The notes under the pieces were generated by a model that saw only the letters and a program-made list of their open reading frames with translations, did no database searches and had not been told where the DNA came from. A program made the position numbers and the translations under genes. Positions 1 to 11,435 of a DNA stretch of 64,000 nt are shown here, one piece after another; the stretch's first letter is position 1; every line of letters begins with the position of its first letter. Location: assembly GCA_009760855.2 (NCBI GenBank), contig WPIO01000067.1, positions 1 to 64,000 on the forward strand, in the 5' to 3' direction. Source of the DNA: Cristatella mucedo. Its lineage: Eukaryota; Bryozoa; Phylactolaemata; Cristatellidae.

Positions 1-1354
1 ACCGAGTTGTCGGGCTGGGTAGTGCGACCGAGCAAAATGTCTGCTGGCTCCATCACCAAAACCTGTATTCCAAAACTACGCCGGCCAAGCCCAGTCTACA
101 CACACTAGACGGCTGCGGGCGTCGAGGAATCTCGCCCTCCCCTCCCGTTGTACTCCTCTGGCAGCCCTTATATTCCATGCACGCATTGTTTTTCGCACTG
201 TCGGGTAATTGTTCGTTGCGAACCCGCCCGACAGCTGGCGGCAGTTTGTGGTAGATGGATGTCCACACAGGTGCCGCCAATGCATGGATTTGGGCAGGAC
301 TGCCGAGTCATCGTCTGCCCTCCACCACTCGTGAGCCTTCTGCTGCTGAGGCACTCGGAGCCATTGCATGGTCTTAGCCCAGTGCTCGCAGGCTTCAAAA
401 GTCATGTTCCCTCACAGTCCGCCTCGCTCGACCGACTGGAAGAAAGTGCCCTTTGTCTGCCCCGTCCAGGCGAATGTGGACTCAGCATGACTCAACTCGA
501 GATGGATTGGAATCACAGCTGGCAAGCCATTGGCTAGCCAGCTCTTGCTGCAGATCCTCTGCAACGTAACGCAGAACAATCCTGCATAGGTGAGCATGTA
601 AAGTAGCAGGAATAAAGACGACAAGCTAGCTGGAGCAAGCTGGAAAAGGTGAACACACTAGATGTGGCTTTAGCTGACACTTGAAAATTGTCTCAAATCA
701 TTGCGTGACACGACCGTAGTTAGGACCGAGTTCCGGCATGTTTTTCAATGAGTTAAATGCTCGATCACCACAGATTTTAGTTTAGCGAGAGGAACGGTCG
801 GACGACTGAAAGTTGAGGAGTGTGTGATGGATGCTATAGTACACCCGAGAATCACAACTGGAGATAGGTCGGCCGGAGCGAAGCAGAAAAAGAAAAGAAG
901 ACTGAACCCGGAGGCGCCGGGAAGGCTCAGCACCCGTGAGTGCCTCCGTGGCTTCATCTCAGAAACGTTTTCCTTTTAGACCCTTAGCAAATGCAATAAA
1001 TCGCCTCTAATGACTGCCGCGACTGTGGTCACTCCCAAAAGCATTTTCGACCTCATCAAAATAAGAACGGAATTTCTCCCGGTGAAAAAACGCCTGCAGA
1101 CTGCGTGCCCCGATTCTGGTAAGCGTGTTCAGCGTCTCCCCTGATGGTGCCTCTGCATAGGCCTGATAGCGACTATGGAGGCCTAAAGCGCTTCTTGAAC
1201 GGAGGTAAGGATATTCACCCTGGCGGCATGTCCGTGGGGGGAACAGTCTCGGAGTCACATTCCAGGAAAGAAAAGCTAATGCCTCGTTCTTTTAGCCTCG
1301 TACAAGCAGTGCTGAGCCGAGCTAAGCGGTTGAGACGAGGCCTATATTTTAGTG
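1..1354. other. Gene-free flank, nothing recognised
   Basis: No ORF here resembles a known family. The first 650 bases are fairly GC-rich and give overlapping open frames on both strands (for example minus 76-405 and 412-624, plus 148-537). These shadow one another and none shows a domain I recognise. No promoter element can be assigned to the reductase gene that starts near 1817. Confidence 0.5.
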
Positions 1355-1482
1355 TACTTTATCTCCGTCTGTAACTCCACATAGCCACGAAGACAATGCG
1401 GGTGTTAGGCAGGAGAGTTTTGTATAGCCCAGTCAGATTCTAAGCGGCTATCGGTAGGCATTCGGTAGTCCACAGACTTCAT
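1355..1482 (-). mobile_element. LINE family C 3'-end fragment
   Basis: On the minus strand this matches the 3' end of the sequences at 2609-2886 and 45010-45276: shared words around the 'GAATGCGTACCGAAAGCCGC' segment, the AACACC segment and the terminal 'GAGTTACAGACGGAGATA'. It is a 5'-truncated LINE end. The parent is inferred from the copy at 42295-43640, where the same tail follows reverse-transcriptase coding remnants. Confidence 0.65.
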
Positions 1483-1509
1483 TCAATTGTTCTTCCTTTT
1501 CCACCAGAT

Positions 1510-1583
1510 GTAAAGTGCCTAGAGAGAGAGTGAGTTCTCTGAGGGCGCTATATCAAATGTTGTATTATTATTATTATTATCTC
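1510..1583 (+). mobile_element. LINE family A tail fragment with (ATT)n
   Basis: A short copy of the recurrent tail hairpin (GTGCCTAGAGAGAGAG, then TTCTCTGAGGGCGCT) ending in (TTA)n. It lies directly against the LINE C fragment in the opposite orientation, so two independent insertions or a rearrangement are involved. Confidence 0.65.
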
Positions 1584-1816
1584 GCAACGACCAAAAATTG
1601 GAGGCCTAGTTTTGACTGGCAGCGATGACGACGTTCAAATGCTCTCAGCTCAGTAGCTGGTGCCTGAGGAGCGAGCGTTACATCCTTTCAGACAGGCGCT
1701 ATGCTATTTCCAGCTCCGCTAAAGGAGTACCAACTGCAATATTCTGTGATTAAAAGCTTTGCAGAAACAATCTAGATCGCCGGCTTTTGAGGCACTTGCA
1801 TCACGTCGTTGTAGAC

Positions 1817-2009
1817 ATGGACATGACTGAGCAGGAGATCGCCTGTGTCCTCTTAAGTGGAGTCGGTGCTGTGTTCCTTTTGCACAAGCTTTCCAAGCTC
1901 GCCTGCTTATTCTTTTGATTGATTACGGCCGCTGGTTTCGGCGGAGGAGGTTTTCCTTTCAGGAGCTATGGATCTTGGGCCGTGGTCACGGGTGCAACGG
2001 ACGGCATAG
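1817..2009 (+). CDS. HSD17B12: HSD17B12-like reductase, exon 1 (in-frame TGA)
   Basis: First coding exon of a short-chain dehydrogenase of the HSD17B3/12 group. The family reduces 3-ketoacyl-CoA, and in some members estrone, with NADPH at the ER membrane. From ATG 1817 the frame gives a short N-terminus, a hydrophobic segment (residues about 9-33, membrane anchor) and, at 58-65, the Rossmann motif TGATDGIG. The exon ends in phase 1 at 2009 before donor GTAACT. Spacing from the hydrophobic segment to WAVVTG equals that of human HSD17B12, which argues that the whole stretch is ancestral coding sequence. However, codon 34 (1916-1918) is TGA. Either the gene carries a nonsense mutation, or a different 5' exon is used via the strong acceptor at 1951-1962. 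The family call is firm; the start and integrity are not. Confidence 0.75.
1951..1962 (+). promoter_or_regulatory. Candidate splice acceptor inside exon 1
   Basis: TTTTCCTTTCAG is a textbook polypyrimidine tract plus AG. Splicing here would keep the Rossmann motif and skip the TGA at 1916. The donor is not identified: none of the nearby upstream GT sites stands out, and the exon phase (one extra base before AGC) must be matched. It may be chance, because the sequence also reads as GFPFRS in frame. Confidence 0.35.
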
Positions 2010-2608
2010 GTAACTGAATATCGATCCAAATTTTTCTCGACAAGTGCCCGCAAGCTTTCGCTGGCTTTCTGGCCGTAGCACTTGCAATGTACTTTTTCAA
2101 GGGCTGTAAACTGTATACTGGCCTCTAAATGAAAATTTCAATGTCATTCCGCAGGTATGCCTGGCACCGGAGTACATTTTAGATCACTCATTCTTTGCTG
2201 TCAACATGACTATGGTTCTTTTGTAATCTTAACCGCTAGTGAGAATAAATTTCTTTTTATCGCCCTTTAGGACTTTCGGGTAAACCTTCAAGCGATAGCG
2301 TCCAGATCTTATTTACTCTGAAAAAAACCAGAAAAAAATGGTACATGATGTTGAAGTTTTACTGTACCTACTTCGTTTCCTTTCTCTAATAATTTCTCTT
2401 TTGTTCTTAGGCTTTCAGGCATATAATTCGAATGCTGTGTATGCCAATCAGCCTTCGTTTAGCAGCCGAAGAGTGAGGCGGTCGCAGTTCACGGTCCAGA
2501 TATAGCCTTTGAATCAGTGTGCCATTAATCAGTTCCAATTTGGCAACACTTTGCACGTCATGCCCCCTGAACCTTGCTTCTCACACTCTGTAGTGGTCAT
2601 CTTACGCA

Positions 2609-2886
2609 ACGACAACTACTCTCTTACTGCCGACCATGGCGCATCTTTTTCAGTGGTCCTGAGCTGCTACTTCTATGCTACTCACTACCTCAACTTCTCT
2701 CCTGACTCTGCTGTGCTTCCCACTCTCTCTTTGTTGCGTGAGACGGAGTCTGTTGGCTACCGAATGCGTACCGAAAGCCGCTTAGGCTGTGAGTGCGCTA
2801 TACAAATCTCTCCTGCGTAACACCCGCGTGGTCTTTATGACTTTGTGGATGAGTTAAAGACGGAGATACATTACATTACATTGTTA
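2609..2886 (+). mobile_element. LINE family C 3' end, (ACATT)n tail
   Basis: Closely matches 45010-45276 over about 270 bases, and the inverted copies at 1355-1482 and 42295-42430. It ends in a short ACATT pentamer run (TACATTACATTACATTG), unlike the (TTA)n end of families A and B. The open frame crossing it (2509-2820) is not conserved as protein in the 45-kb copy, so it is noncoding 3' UTR. Confidence 0.75.
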
Positions 2887-4344
2887 AAATCAGATGCAGC
2901 TAGCGGCCACTGACAATAAGGGTTTTCCTCGAACTACCATTCCTAAAGGATGCCGGGAAATACTGCCCGGTTACTGGTGGGATTAGCATGATGATGAATG
3001 GCTAGCGAGTTATATAGGCTTCCAGGTTGAATGCACGAATGAAAGCACGAGCAATCAGGAAACCCTGTATTTTGTAATCAAGTCTAGATTGTAACGCGTA
3101 GCTGCATATTTCAAAACTGCTAAAGCTTAAAACAATCCACCAATGGGCAATGATTAGACTTACCAGCCATCACTTTATTTGTAACCTTGTAAAACCTGAC
3201 CCACCAATAATGAACCATTAAGTTTTCATTATTTCTACTCAGTAACTTCTAAGGATCTCTATAAATAGTCTGAGTAACTGACTGGTTTGTGACGGGTACC
3301 ATTTCACCAGGGAATTTAGTCTTTAGCTTTCACGATGAATATATAACTACCATGACATTTTCTTCTGGCACACTAAATGCTTCGTTATGCCATGTGCCGG
3401 TTAGTTTCGTTAGCAGCTCCTTCTAATATGAATAATAATACTGAGTAATTGAGTCAAGTAAGGCTTTATGGAAGTGCATCGAATTAGGTTGGCTGCGAAG
3501 ATGCGGCAGCCTTCGGGCTTAAGAGAAACTGTCGGGGTCAGGGGCTCCAGAAATTTTTTTCTGGCCAAGTAGACAAGGTTAATTGACTTTACAAACTAAG
3601 TCACGAATGACAAAAAGTGACCATTGCATTGCAATTTAATATAAACCAATGTATGACTGCAGCTTGGAGCTTCATGAGAAGAATTGAGGGTTGGGAGATA
3701 AGAAATCATTAAGTAGCTATGACATGACATGTTAGCTGTAATGCAGCCCATCAGTCATAAGCTTCACTTACAATAACCCAAGAAAGTTGCTTGTTCAAGT
3801 TGAACCATCGCTCAGATGATTTCTTGGCCACGGATTCATCTTGCTCGACAAGCGAGACTCTTCAATCTTATCCGAATCAATATTTTGAAATTGCACGACT
3901 TAATGAGACCAGTGGTTCGATTTTCAAAGAAAGAAGAGTGGCAATAATGTATTCCTAACTTCGTCAATGGTATCAAACCCAGCTGTTGCCTCAACCATAT
4001 AGGCATATTTCTTTTTAAAGTGACAGAACAATTAAGTGACAACTATTTGGCAAATGCCATAGGAGGAAGAATTGCATCTCGTCAATGAGCCTTAGAGTCT
4101 GCTTAGCCATGGACTTCTATCGCAAGCAGTTGCTTGACCAATTGTCTACTAGTATCATACGACTCGGTCAAATCCAGACATGGCTTATCGTTTATACTTA
4201 AAGTGACTGATAAAAAGCTTGCGACATTTCCTCGGTTTTTGCAACATTCAGACAACATGCAGCATTCTCCCCACCGATCTCTTTGACAGCGCCGCGAGAT
4301 GGCCATATCGCCGGCGAGGCCACCGTCTGTTCGGCGGAAAAGAG

Positions 4345-4413
4345 GCTGAAGCTGTACTGTACGTCTGTACGTCTGTACATCTGTACGTCTGTACGTCTGT
4401 AAACTGTACGTCT
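4345..4413 (+). repeat. 8-bp tandem repeat (CTGTACGT)n
   Basis: About seven imperfect copies of CTGTACGT, one with CTGTACAT. It is followed by a short GCGGCCTCTGTGGCCTCTGC repeat. It lies inside intron 1, and open frames across it are repeat artefacts. Confidence 0.8.
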
Positions 4414-6008
4414 CTGCGGCCTCTGTGGCCTCTGCGGCCAGTCTCGAGCAGTCTTTACAGGCCTGCCATACCACCTTGACTGGCACTGATCTTCTAAGCC
4501 GTTAGGTCATATCTCAGTGCGAGAATTCACAGTGTTACGTCAAAGGGCGATGATATGGGGAGTAGAAGGACCCCATAAAGGCCTGGGTACCCCAGGAATC
4601 TGTGCTTGGTTCACTCAATCAAGGCCTTCGTAGTTATCCAAATAGCACAACAGCTGTATGATGTGCTACGATCGTCACTGCCTTCCAGCGTGTCAATTTC
4701 TCTCGATCCCTTAGCAACAGCTATTGTTGACATGTGTTAATGACTGCATGGCAGAAACTTTCTCAAATCGAATGCCGTTAAACCCGACTTACTATTTATC
4801 CGAAAACCTAGGGCTCCTAGCGGAAATTGGACAATCTAGCCCTTAAAACAGGCTCGGCCTGCACGCCCCATTTGGCAAATGGTATTTAGGTGCTGCTTTC
4901 TAAGGTGACCTTTCACCTGACGGTTCCACACTGCTTCCAAAGTCAGGTCCGTCTACTTTCAACTACGCAACATTGCTAACAAGTCGGGCCTGCGTAGAAT
5001 TCGATACCATGACCAAGAAAGTTCACGTAATTGCAACACGACGTCTTGAGCTCTGTAGGTCACTACTAGCGGCTCTCGTAGTCTGTGCAGGAAAGGCTCG
5101 CTGGCTCGCCGACAATGAGCGTGACGGCTTTAAAGTTTGGTTACAAACTTTTAGCTCTCTCTTTTTTCTCTGGCGCCAGCCTTCCTATTCGAACTAAATT
5201 CCAATCACACGTACTACTTGCCTAATGCACCATAGGAAAACCTCTTCCTCAATGCGCCACCTGCACTTCACATTCAAGTTTCTCAGCTATTCCTCAAATC
5301 AACCTCAAATCTTTCTGATATTGTGCCTTTAATTATAATGCTTCCTAAGCTTAAAAAGCCTCGACCGACTGGCGTCACGATTCCCAGTCAGACTTGTCGA
5401 CATTTTCAAAGTAGCTCTAAACTCATTCATTTTCCACAGCCTTTGTAGGGTCAGTGTGAAATTTCCTTGCGTTCTAACGTACATGGTGACAGCAACATTT
5501 TATTGCTAAGCAACTCAACGCTTCCTTTGAAGCATCTATGAAGGGCCATAAAATAATTTAGTTCTCTTATTGCGCTAATTAAAAAATTATAGTTCGTATT
5601 GGTAAAACAAATTTCAGCCGATCGAGTTACGCATATTTTAATTTTTTATTTTGGTTCGTGTACTGCTTAAATGGTTGTAAATGCAATTCACTCAACTACA
5701 TTTTTATGCAAGTTTCGTTAAATTACGGAGGATTGCGGCATTTAAACTGAGCTAGCAGAAGAGTGTCGATTGGCGCTAGCACTAAATGCCTTTTCCCATC
5801 GTTATCGGAGATTGAGCGAGAAGACCGGAAGGTAGTTTTACTTGCATGGTTCAATTTCCCACAGCAGCGAATAGAGATGCAAACATTTTGTCAGATCATG
5901 TCAGATCATTTAGAGCCACTATTTAGAATGCGTTGAGATGCAACAGAACCGCATCGACGGCTTTAGTAAGGCTTTGTTGAAAAGCTTACTGAGTTGGAAT
6001 CGAGCGCG

Positions 6009-6083
6009 TAGCCTTAATTGGAACTAATTTTATTATTATTTATTTATTATTATTATTTTTATATTATTATATTATATATTATA

Positions 6084-6114
<31 letters not shown>

Positions 6115-6170
6115 GGAACTTATTTTATTTATTATTGGAAATTAGCCTTAATCGGAACTAATTTATTTTC
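6009..6170 (+). repeat. AT-rich block with a local duplication at exon 2 acceptor
   Basis: (TTA)n and (TA)n runs are flanked by two copies of the word AGCCTTAAT(T/C)GGAACTAAT, at about 6011 and 6145. The second copy runs directly into the exon 2 polypyrimidine tract and AG at 6178-6179, so the splice acceptor environment was partly made by this duplication. Confidence 0.7.
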
Positions 6171-6179
6171 TTATTGCAG

Positions 6180-6441
6180 GTCGTGAGTACGCCATGCAGC
6201 TTGCGTCAAAGGGAATGAATATCGTGTTAGTGAGCAGATCGCCCGCCAAACTTGCCGACGTTGCTACGGCCATCGCGGACCTACACAAGGTGGAAACGAA
6301 AGTCATCGTCGCTGACTTCACTCGAGGCTGTGGACTTTACGCGGAAATCGGACGTCAGCTGGAAAACCTTGACATTGGCGTTCTGGTGAACAACGTCGGC
6401 ATGATGTCGACTTTTGGAAATTTTCTGGATGTTCCTAGCAG
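6180..6441 (+). CDS. HSD17B12: HSD17B12-like reductase, exon 2
   Basis: Encodes residues 65-151 of the reductase without interruption: GREYAMQLASKGMNIVLVSR completes the coenzyme fold, followed by the VETKVIVADF strand and, at 135-138, NNVG, the family form of the NNAG motif that stabilises the central sheet. It ends with FLDVPS, as in human HSD17B12 (FLDVP). The acceptor is TTATTGCAG. The donor AG|GTAGGTAAG leaves phase 2, which exon 3 completes as AGG. An upstream intron, conserved splice sites and no stop show that this exon has been under protein-level constraint. Confidence 0.92.
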
Positions 6442-7189
6442 GTAGGTAAGCGCGCTTGCCCGTCGCTCGCGAGTGCCGAAGATAAGGCCACGAGGCACTC
6501 GTCGCAAGTCTTCAAACGAGATGCCCTCTTTCTGCTGTAAAACTTACTTAAGCACTTTCAACATTTCCGCACCGCTCTTTTGACCGGGTGTTAGTCCGCC
6601 TATGGCAGCCATTATTTTGCGTTTTTAATATAGTGCGACTGTTCTCGTCTGTTTATTTAGTTTTGAAGAGACGTGACGAGATGAGCGATGCTAGGTCTAA
6701 ACGCAGGTCCGGCGCCCGCTTTGCTGATCGATTCACCGCGACCTCAAGTACCTGACTCGTAATGACAACCTTTCCCGAGATACTCAGTGCCGGCTAATTT
6801 GTTTTTTATTTCCACGAGCATATACTTAAAATGTGTTCTTCGTGTATTTTTATCCACAGCTGTGCTGTGCCCACTCGATTTTTCAACGAAAGCTACGTTT
6901 AAGTAGAAGCTATTGAGTCACGTGAAGGCTTGATAGCGAAAGGCGCATGGCAGCAACTTGTGCATAGCTGATTAGGTAAAAAGGGACCGTGATGAAAAAC
7001 GTCTCAGACGCTGGCAGCCTAGGAAATAGAATACAGCTCTCGGCATCACTGTTGGCGGGCTCAATGCTGACTATAGAGGGATATGCCGTTGTGCTAAACT
7101 CCAAATTAGAACAAAGGACTTTGAACTTGTTCCCTTTCAGGAATGTTTCTTATCTAGGTATGACATGACATTGCTCAAATTTGGGCTTG

Positions 7190-7895
7190 TTTAGGCAGGC
7201 ATATACCACACCTAAGTTCGTCCATGCGTTTGCGACATCGAGTCTTGACTTCTGTAATTCACTGCTTGCTGGTCTATCGGCGCATGAAATCAGGCGCATA
7301 CAGCTGGTGCAAAGCTCAGTGGCTAGGCTTGTCTGTCGTGAGCGTCGCAGTTGCCACATCACACCACATCTCGCAGCCGAGCAGTGACTACCAGTCAAGC
7401 AACGCATTGAATTCAAGATTTTTTCTCGCTAAGTTTCAGGTCCCTTCATTCTTTGGCTTCACCCGCTTTTTGAAATCTAGCTGTTTACCTATACCTCTTG
7501 CATTACCTCAAATCCTTTGGAGACCGTGCATTTAGTTCGTATCCTCCCAAAGTCTGAAGCTCACTCCCTACTTGCGCCACTACATCCCCTGATTTGACCA
7601 CAGTTAAAAAGAAATTAAGAACCCCCTATTTAGGACAGCATTTACTGGGACCCTGTGATTCGTCCTTTATGGGCTTTAGCGCGATGGCACTGTGCATGCT
7701 TCCACTAACCACACTTGCATGCTGACTCTGTGCACGTCACCCCTGACTGTGTAATTCTTGTTATTTATCGAGCCCGCTACCACTAACCATTCGATCATGC
7801 TTCCTTTACAGCCAGTGTAAAGCGCCAAGAGAGAGATTGAGTTCTCTGATGGTTCTTTGTCAAGTGTTTTATTATTAGTATTATTATTGTTATAA
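7190..7895 (+). mobile_element. LINE family A (L2/CR1-like) 3' fragment with RT C-terminus
   Basis: Broken frames encode the C-terminal part of an L2/CR1-type reverse transcriptase: SLDFCNSLLAGL, then IQLVQSSVARLVCRERR, then LPVKQRIEFK. A 3' UTR with the GTGCATGC and CACTAACCA words follows, then the tail hairpin (AGCGCCAAGAGAGAGATTGA...) and (TTA)n. Stops and frameshifts, including TGG to TGA before LPVKQR, show that it is dead. It is 5'-truncated as usual for LINEs. Confidence 0.8.
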
Positions 7896-8245
7896 TAAGG
7901 TCCGGACTAGCTCGTTACATTACATTTTGAAATTAATCGTAGACAGCTCTACAATTCTGTATCAGGAGTTATGCTGCATTGAAAGCTCCGTCCGCTTACG
8001 GTCTAAAGTAACATATCAAAATTAGCCAAGATGGTCCACTGGTTTATAAACTTGTATATATATTTATTCGTCCATAATATTATTGGGTTTATTTGTAAAG
8101 AGTTGCAAGTGCTGCATCTCTTGACGGGAAGAATATAACTATAACGAACTGTACTTTAGTCCCATAGATAAACTATTGTTAGAGGTTCCGGTATTCGCAT
8201 GTAGCGGGACTGATTGATTGCATGTGCGTGTGAAGCTGCTCGAAA

Positions 8246-8600
8246 GGTAATAATAATAACGCACTTGATAAAGCGCCCTCAGAGAACTCAATCTCTTTCT
8301 AGGCGCTTTACATTTGCTGTAAAAGGAACGCGATCGAATGGTGAGTGGTGTCATGCTTGATAAACAACATGAATAACATGGCTAGGGGTGATATGCTCAG
8401 GGTCAGCATGCAAGAGTAGTTAGTGGCAGCATGCAGTGTCAGCACGCATAAGCACATGAAGGACGAATCGCGGGGACCCACAAAATGCTGTCCTAAATAT
8501 GCTTGGTTTTTAAGTTCTTTTCAAATGTGGTCAAGTCAGAGGATGTTCTGACGCAAGTAAACATCTTACATGAAGTGCACGTCAGTGAGTAGCGGTCAAA
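8246..8600 (-). mobile_element. LINE family A 3' end, inverted
   Basis: Reverse-strand copy of the family A tail. (TTA)n is at the left end, then the hairpin, then the 3' UTR words shared with 11062-11432 and 29162-29894. It is truncated within the 3' UTR and has no RT coding left. Confidence 0.8.
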
Positions 8601-8611
8601 TCAACAAAAGC

Positions 8612-8672
8612 AGCGATTAAGCTAATTAAGCGATTAAGCTAATTAAGCGATTAAGCTAATTAAGCGATTAAG
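8612..8672 (+). repeat. 17-bp tandem repeat
   Basis: About 3.5 copies of AAGCGATTAAGCTAATT in the reductase intron. Each unit has TTAA and TAATTAA cores and is partly self-complementary. Confidence 0.85.
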
Positions 8673-8956
8673 GCTCGATAGGCAGGTTCTAAAGGAGCCG
8701 GTCAGAAATGGTGAGACTGAAGGGCGAGTAAGAATCTCGGCCTCAACAACACAGGCTTTGGTGATGGAGAGACTTTATCGAAGAGCGTCTCAAACGTTGT
8801 CACTGTGACCCGAGATGTTTTCGTGCTATGTAAAACTGCTTGCTGTCCGTGCAAGACGGAGGACTAGCCAAAATCCTTATTTTCTGTCCTGCACTTATTC
8901 CATCAGCTAGCAAGGGATCGGATTTTTATTTACGCAGGAACTCATCTTCGAGCTTA

Positions 8957-9092
8957 GCTGGTTTGGCTCAGTGGCTAAGGTATTCGCCCCGATTGAGGTC
9001 TGGTCGAAGTCGAGGACTCGGAGCCCCGTGGAGTATGAGAAGTTTCTGAATGGAGATTAATTTCACTTAGAACACCATACTTATGAGTTGTA
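8957..9092 (+). mobile_element. SINE family S2, tRNA-like head
   Basis: Begins GCTGGTTTGGCTCAGTGGC, a polymerase III A-box-like start. A degenerate B box follows, then a body ending GATTAATTTCACTTAG. It is an aged copy of the family best seen at 37912-38050 and 56505-56640. Confidence 0.65.
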
Positions 9093-9688
9093 TCTATTTA
9101 TATATCGACTTTGGAACGAAGGAACTATTTGCCGAATGAATTGATGAATTGAAATTTATTTTAATCTTTTCTCCTTCACTAGTTTCAGCATTAGTCCTGG
9201 TTCTTTAACCTCAGCTGTAGTACATAGCGAAGTAATCCCGGAAAGCGAGCATCGACTGGGACGAACCTACTACGCCATCCGGGTAACCCCCTCCTGTGCC
9301 AGCGCTACGACCAATCTAAAATCCAGTCGGCCGCAACCTGGGAATCTTCAGGCTACTTACTAAGCCTTACTGGTGGGATTGCCAAAGTTCGGTTCCAGAG
9401 GTCACCCGGATATCCCGTGCGACGCTACCGGACGATCCAGATGCGAACAGTGGTGGCCATTATTTCAATGAAGCCGGTCCCTGGCCCTCCTCGAGAAAAT
9501 CTACATCGCCAACTTCTTCAGAGGCAGTTCTCAGAGGCGCAAATTTATCACTGAGAAATACAATTTATTTGAGAAATGCTTGGGAGGTTCGCTCGCTGCT
9601 TTGATCGTTTGCTGGCTCCCAGTCAGTGCATAGACAGCGGCTACAATCTAGAAACAGGGCCCTTAGGAAAAGAGGGGTTTATGCTGAG

Positions 9689-9691
<3 letters not shown>

Positions 9692-9754
<63 letters not shown>

Positions 9755-9800
9755 GGGAGGGAAAGAGAGGAGGAAAGAGAAAGAGAGGGGAGAGAGAGAG
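9692..9800 (+). repeat. (GA)n microsatellite
   Basis: A pure GA run of nearly 60 bases followed by impure GA/GGA sequence. The RERERE and SLSLSL open frames across it are artefacts. Confidence 0.95.
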
Positions 9801-10246
9801 ACTCTACTCTTAGTATAGGCTACTTGCTTCAATTAGAGGTTTAAATCACTCTTGGAAGGAAACAAGAAGGCTAAGGCCCGCACTTGGCTCTGAGCCCTCA
9901 TCAGCTAGCCAATAAAAATGGCCTCTGGAGCTGTGCAACGGAGATCTGGTGGTTTCTCTAGCTACGCGATAGCCCTACATTTAAATCGCCTTCAAACAAG
10001 TCATGCTCGAGTAGACATTGACCGTGAATTCAAGTCAAAATAGCTGCTTTAATGCAAAGTTGATAGTTCAGGATGAACAATCACAGATCTTTCACTGTAA
10101 GTCAGCTAAATACTCGCTACTTGTGCATTTTAAAAGCCACTGAGCTGTTCGCTTTCGACGGGTCCAGACCTGTAGAATGAGTTCGATGCCAGATTGATCG
10201 GGCCGCTTGAATCCGAGGAACAAGTGACACTTTAGTCCTTAATGCG

Positions 10247-10494
10247 CATCTTCTCAGGTGCGTGATACCTGCTGATTCATCTTCTCAGGTGCGTAATACC
10301 TGCTGATTCATCTTCTCTGGTGCGTGATACCTGCTGATTCATCTTCTCTGGTGCGTGATACCTGCTGATTCATCTTCTCAGGTGAGTGACACCTGCTGAT
10401 TCATCTTCTCAGGTGCGTGACACCTGCTGATTCATCTTCTCAGGTGCGTGACACCTGCTGATTCATCTTCTCTGGTGCACAATAAGTAGCTACT
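10247..10494 (+). repeat. 31-bp minisatellite with paired E-boxes
   Basis: Eight head-to-tail units of exactly 31 bases, starting at 10247 and ending with a degenerate eighth unit. Units 5-7 carry CAGGTG(C/A)GTGACACCTG, so an E-box and its inverted copy sit five bases apart. Units 1-4 have one arm altered by TA or CT changes. Confidence 0.95.
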
Positions 10495-11061
10495 CATCTT
10501 CTTCATACATATCTTTCCACACTGACTCATATGAACAAAGGCTTCTCAAAAATCTATCTCGCTCAGCCATATTGAAAAAAATATTCGAATCGCATATCAT
10601 CTCAGTTTTCCTAATCTGAAGTGGTGACAGTGAGAAGGGGAAGTTGTAAAGGTGGTCTCCGCCCTACCTGAGATCTTGTAGAAGAAGGTTTCTAAGAGCA
10701 CCGTGTATAGTTAGATATTGCACAGTTGTCGGTATTGCTGTACAGGTTTGGATGCCTCTGTGGACTGGTGAGTTTCGTGTGTTTCTTGACCGTTCGAAAT
10801 TCATCTTAGGGCCTTCGCAAGACTGACTGGCTAGAGCTGCCATTTTTTGAAACTCTTAGTAAGTACGAGGAGTGATACGGTATTTGTGCTTGGAGCTCCT
10901 TTAGAACGTTTGTTTCTTTCCAGTTAAGGAGCTGAACTAGTATTTATTACTCAGAGTCACTAGTCGTTCGCTAGACATGACATGTGTCACAACTGTTACA
11001 GACTCAGATAACAAACGCGCGGAAAAAAGAGAGAGCCTGATACAGAGCCTTGTGATTATTT

Positions 11062-11435
11062 CATCGTGCATTTAGTTCCTACGCTCCCACAGCCTGGAAC
11101 CCCCTCCCGACCTGCGTCAGAACATCCCCTGACCTGACCACATTTAAAAAGAACTTAAAAACACACCTATTTAGGATAGCATTTAGTGGGTCCCTATGAT
11201 TCGTCCTTCGTGTGCTTATGCGTGCTGACACTGTGCATGCTGCCACTAACCACATTTGCATGCTGACCGTGTGCATGCCACCCCTAACCATGTAATTCAT
11301 TTTGTTCGTTTATCAAGCATGATATTACTCACCATTGAATTGCATTTCCCTTTGCAGCAAATGTATAGCGCCTAGAAAGAGATTGAGTTATCTGAGGGCG
11401 CTTTATCAAGTGCATTATTATTATTATTATATTAT
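11062..11435 (+). mobile_element. LINE family A 3' end abutting exon 3
   Basis: Starts in the RT C-terminal coding end (CCCACAGCCTGGAACC, the AWN block of the family) and runs through the full 3' UTR, tail hairpin and (ATT)n. It stops about 40 bases before the exon 3 acceptor. The branch-point-like CTAAATTACTAAT lies just outside the element, so splicing was probably spared. Confidence 0.8.

Larger units (their letters stand above)
2010..6179 (+). other. Intron 1 of the HSD17B12-like gene
   Basis: A 4.2-kb intron with donor GTAACT and acceptor TTCTTATTGCAG. Apart from a LINE C end, an 8-bp tandem repeat and an AT-rich block next to the acceptor, I see no coding or RNA feature. No missing exon is needed: the protein runs straight from TGATDGI to GREYAMQLA. 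Confidence 0.7.

Noticed and set aside
10247-10494. CRISPR-like array
   Set aside because: Units are contiguous with no unique spacers, and the DNA is from an animal nucleus.
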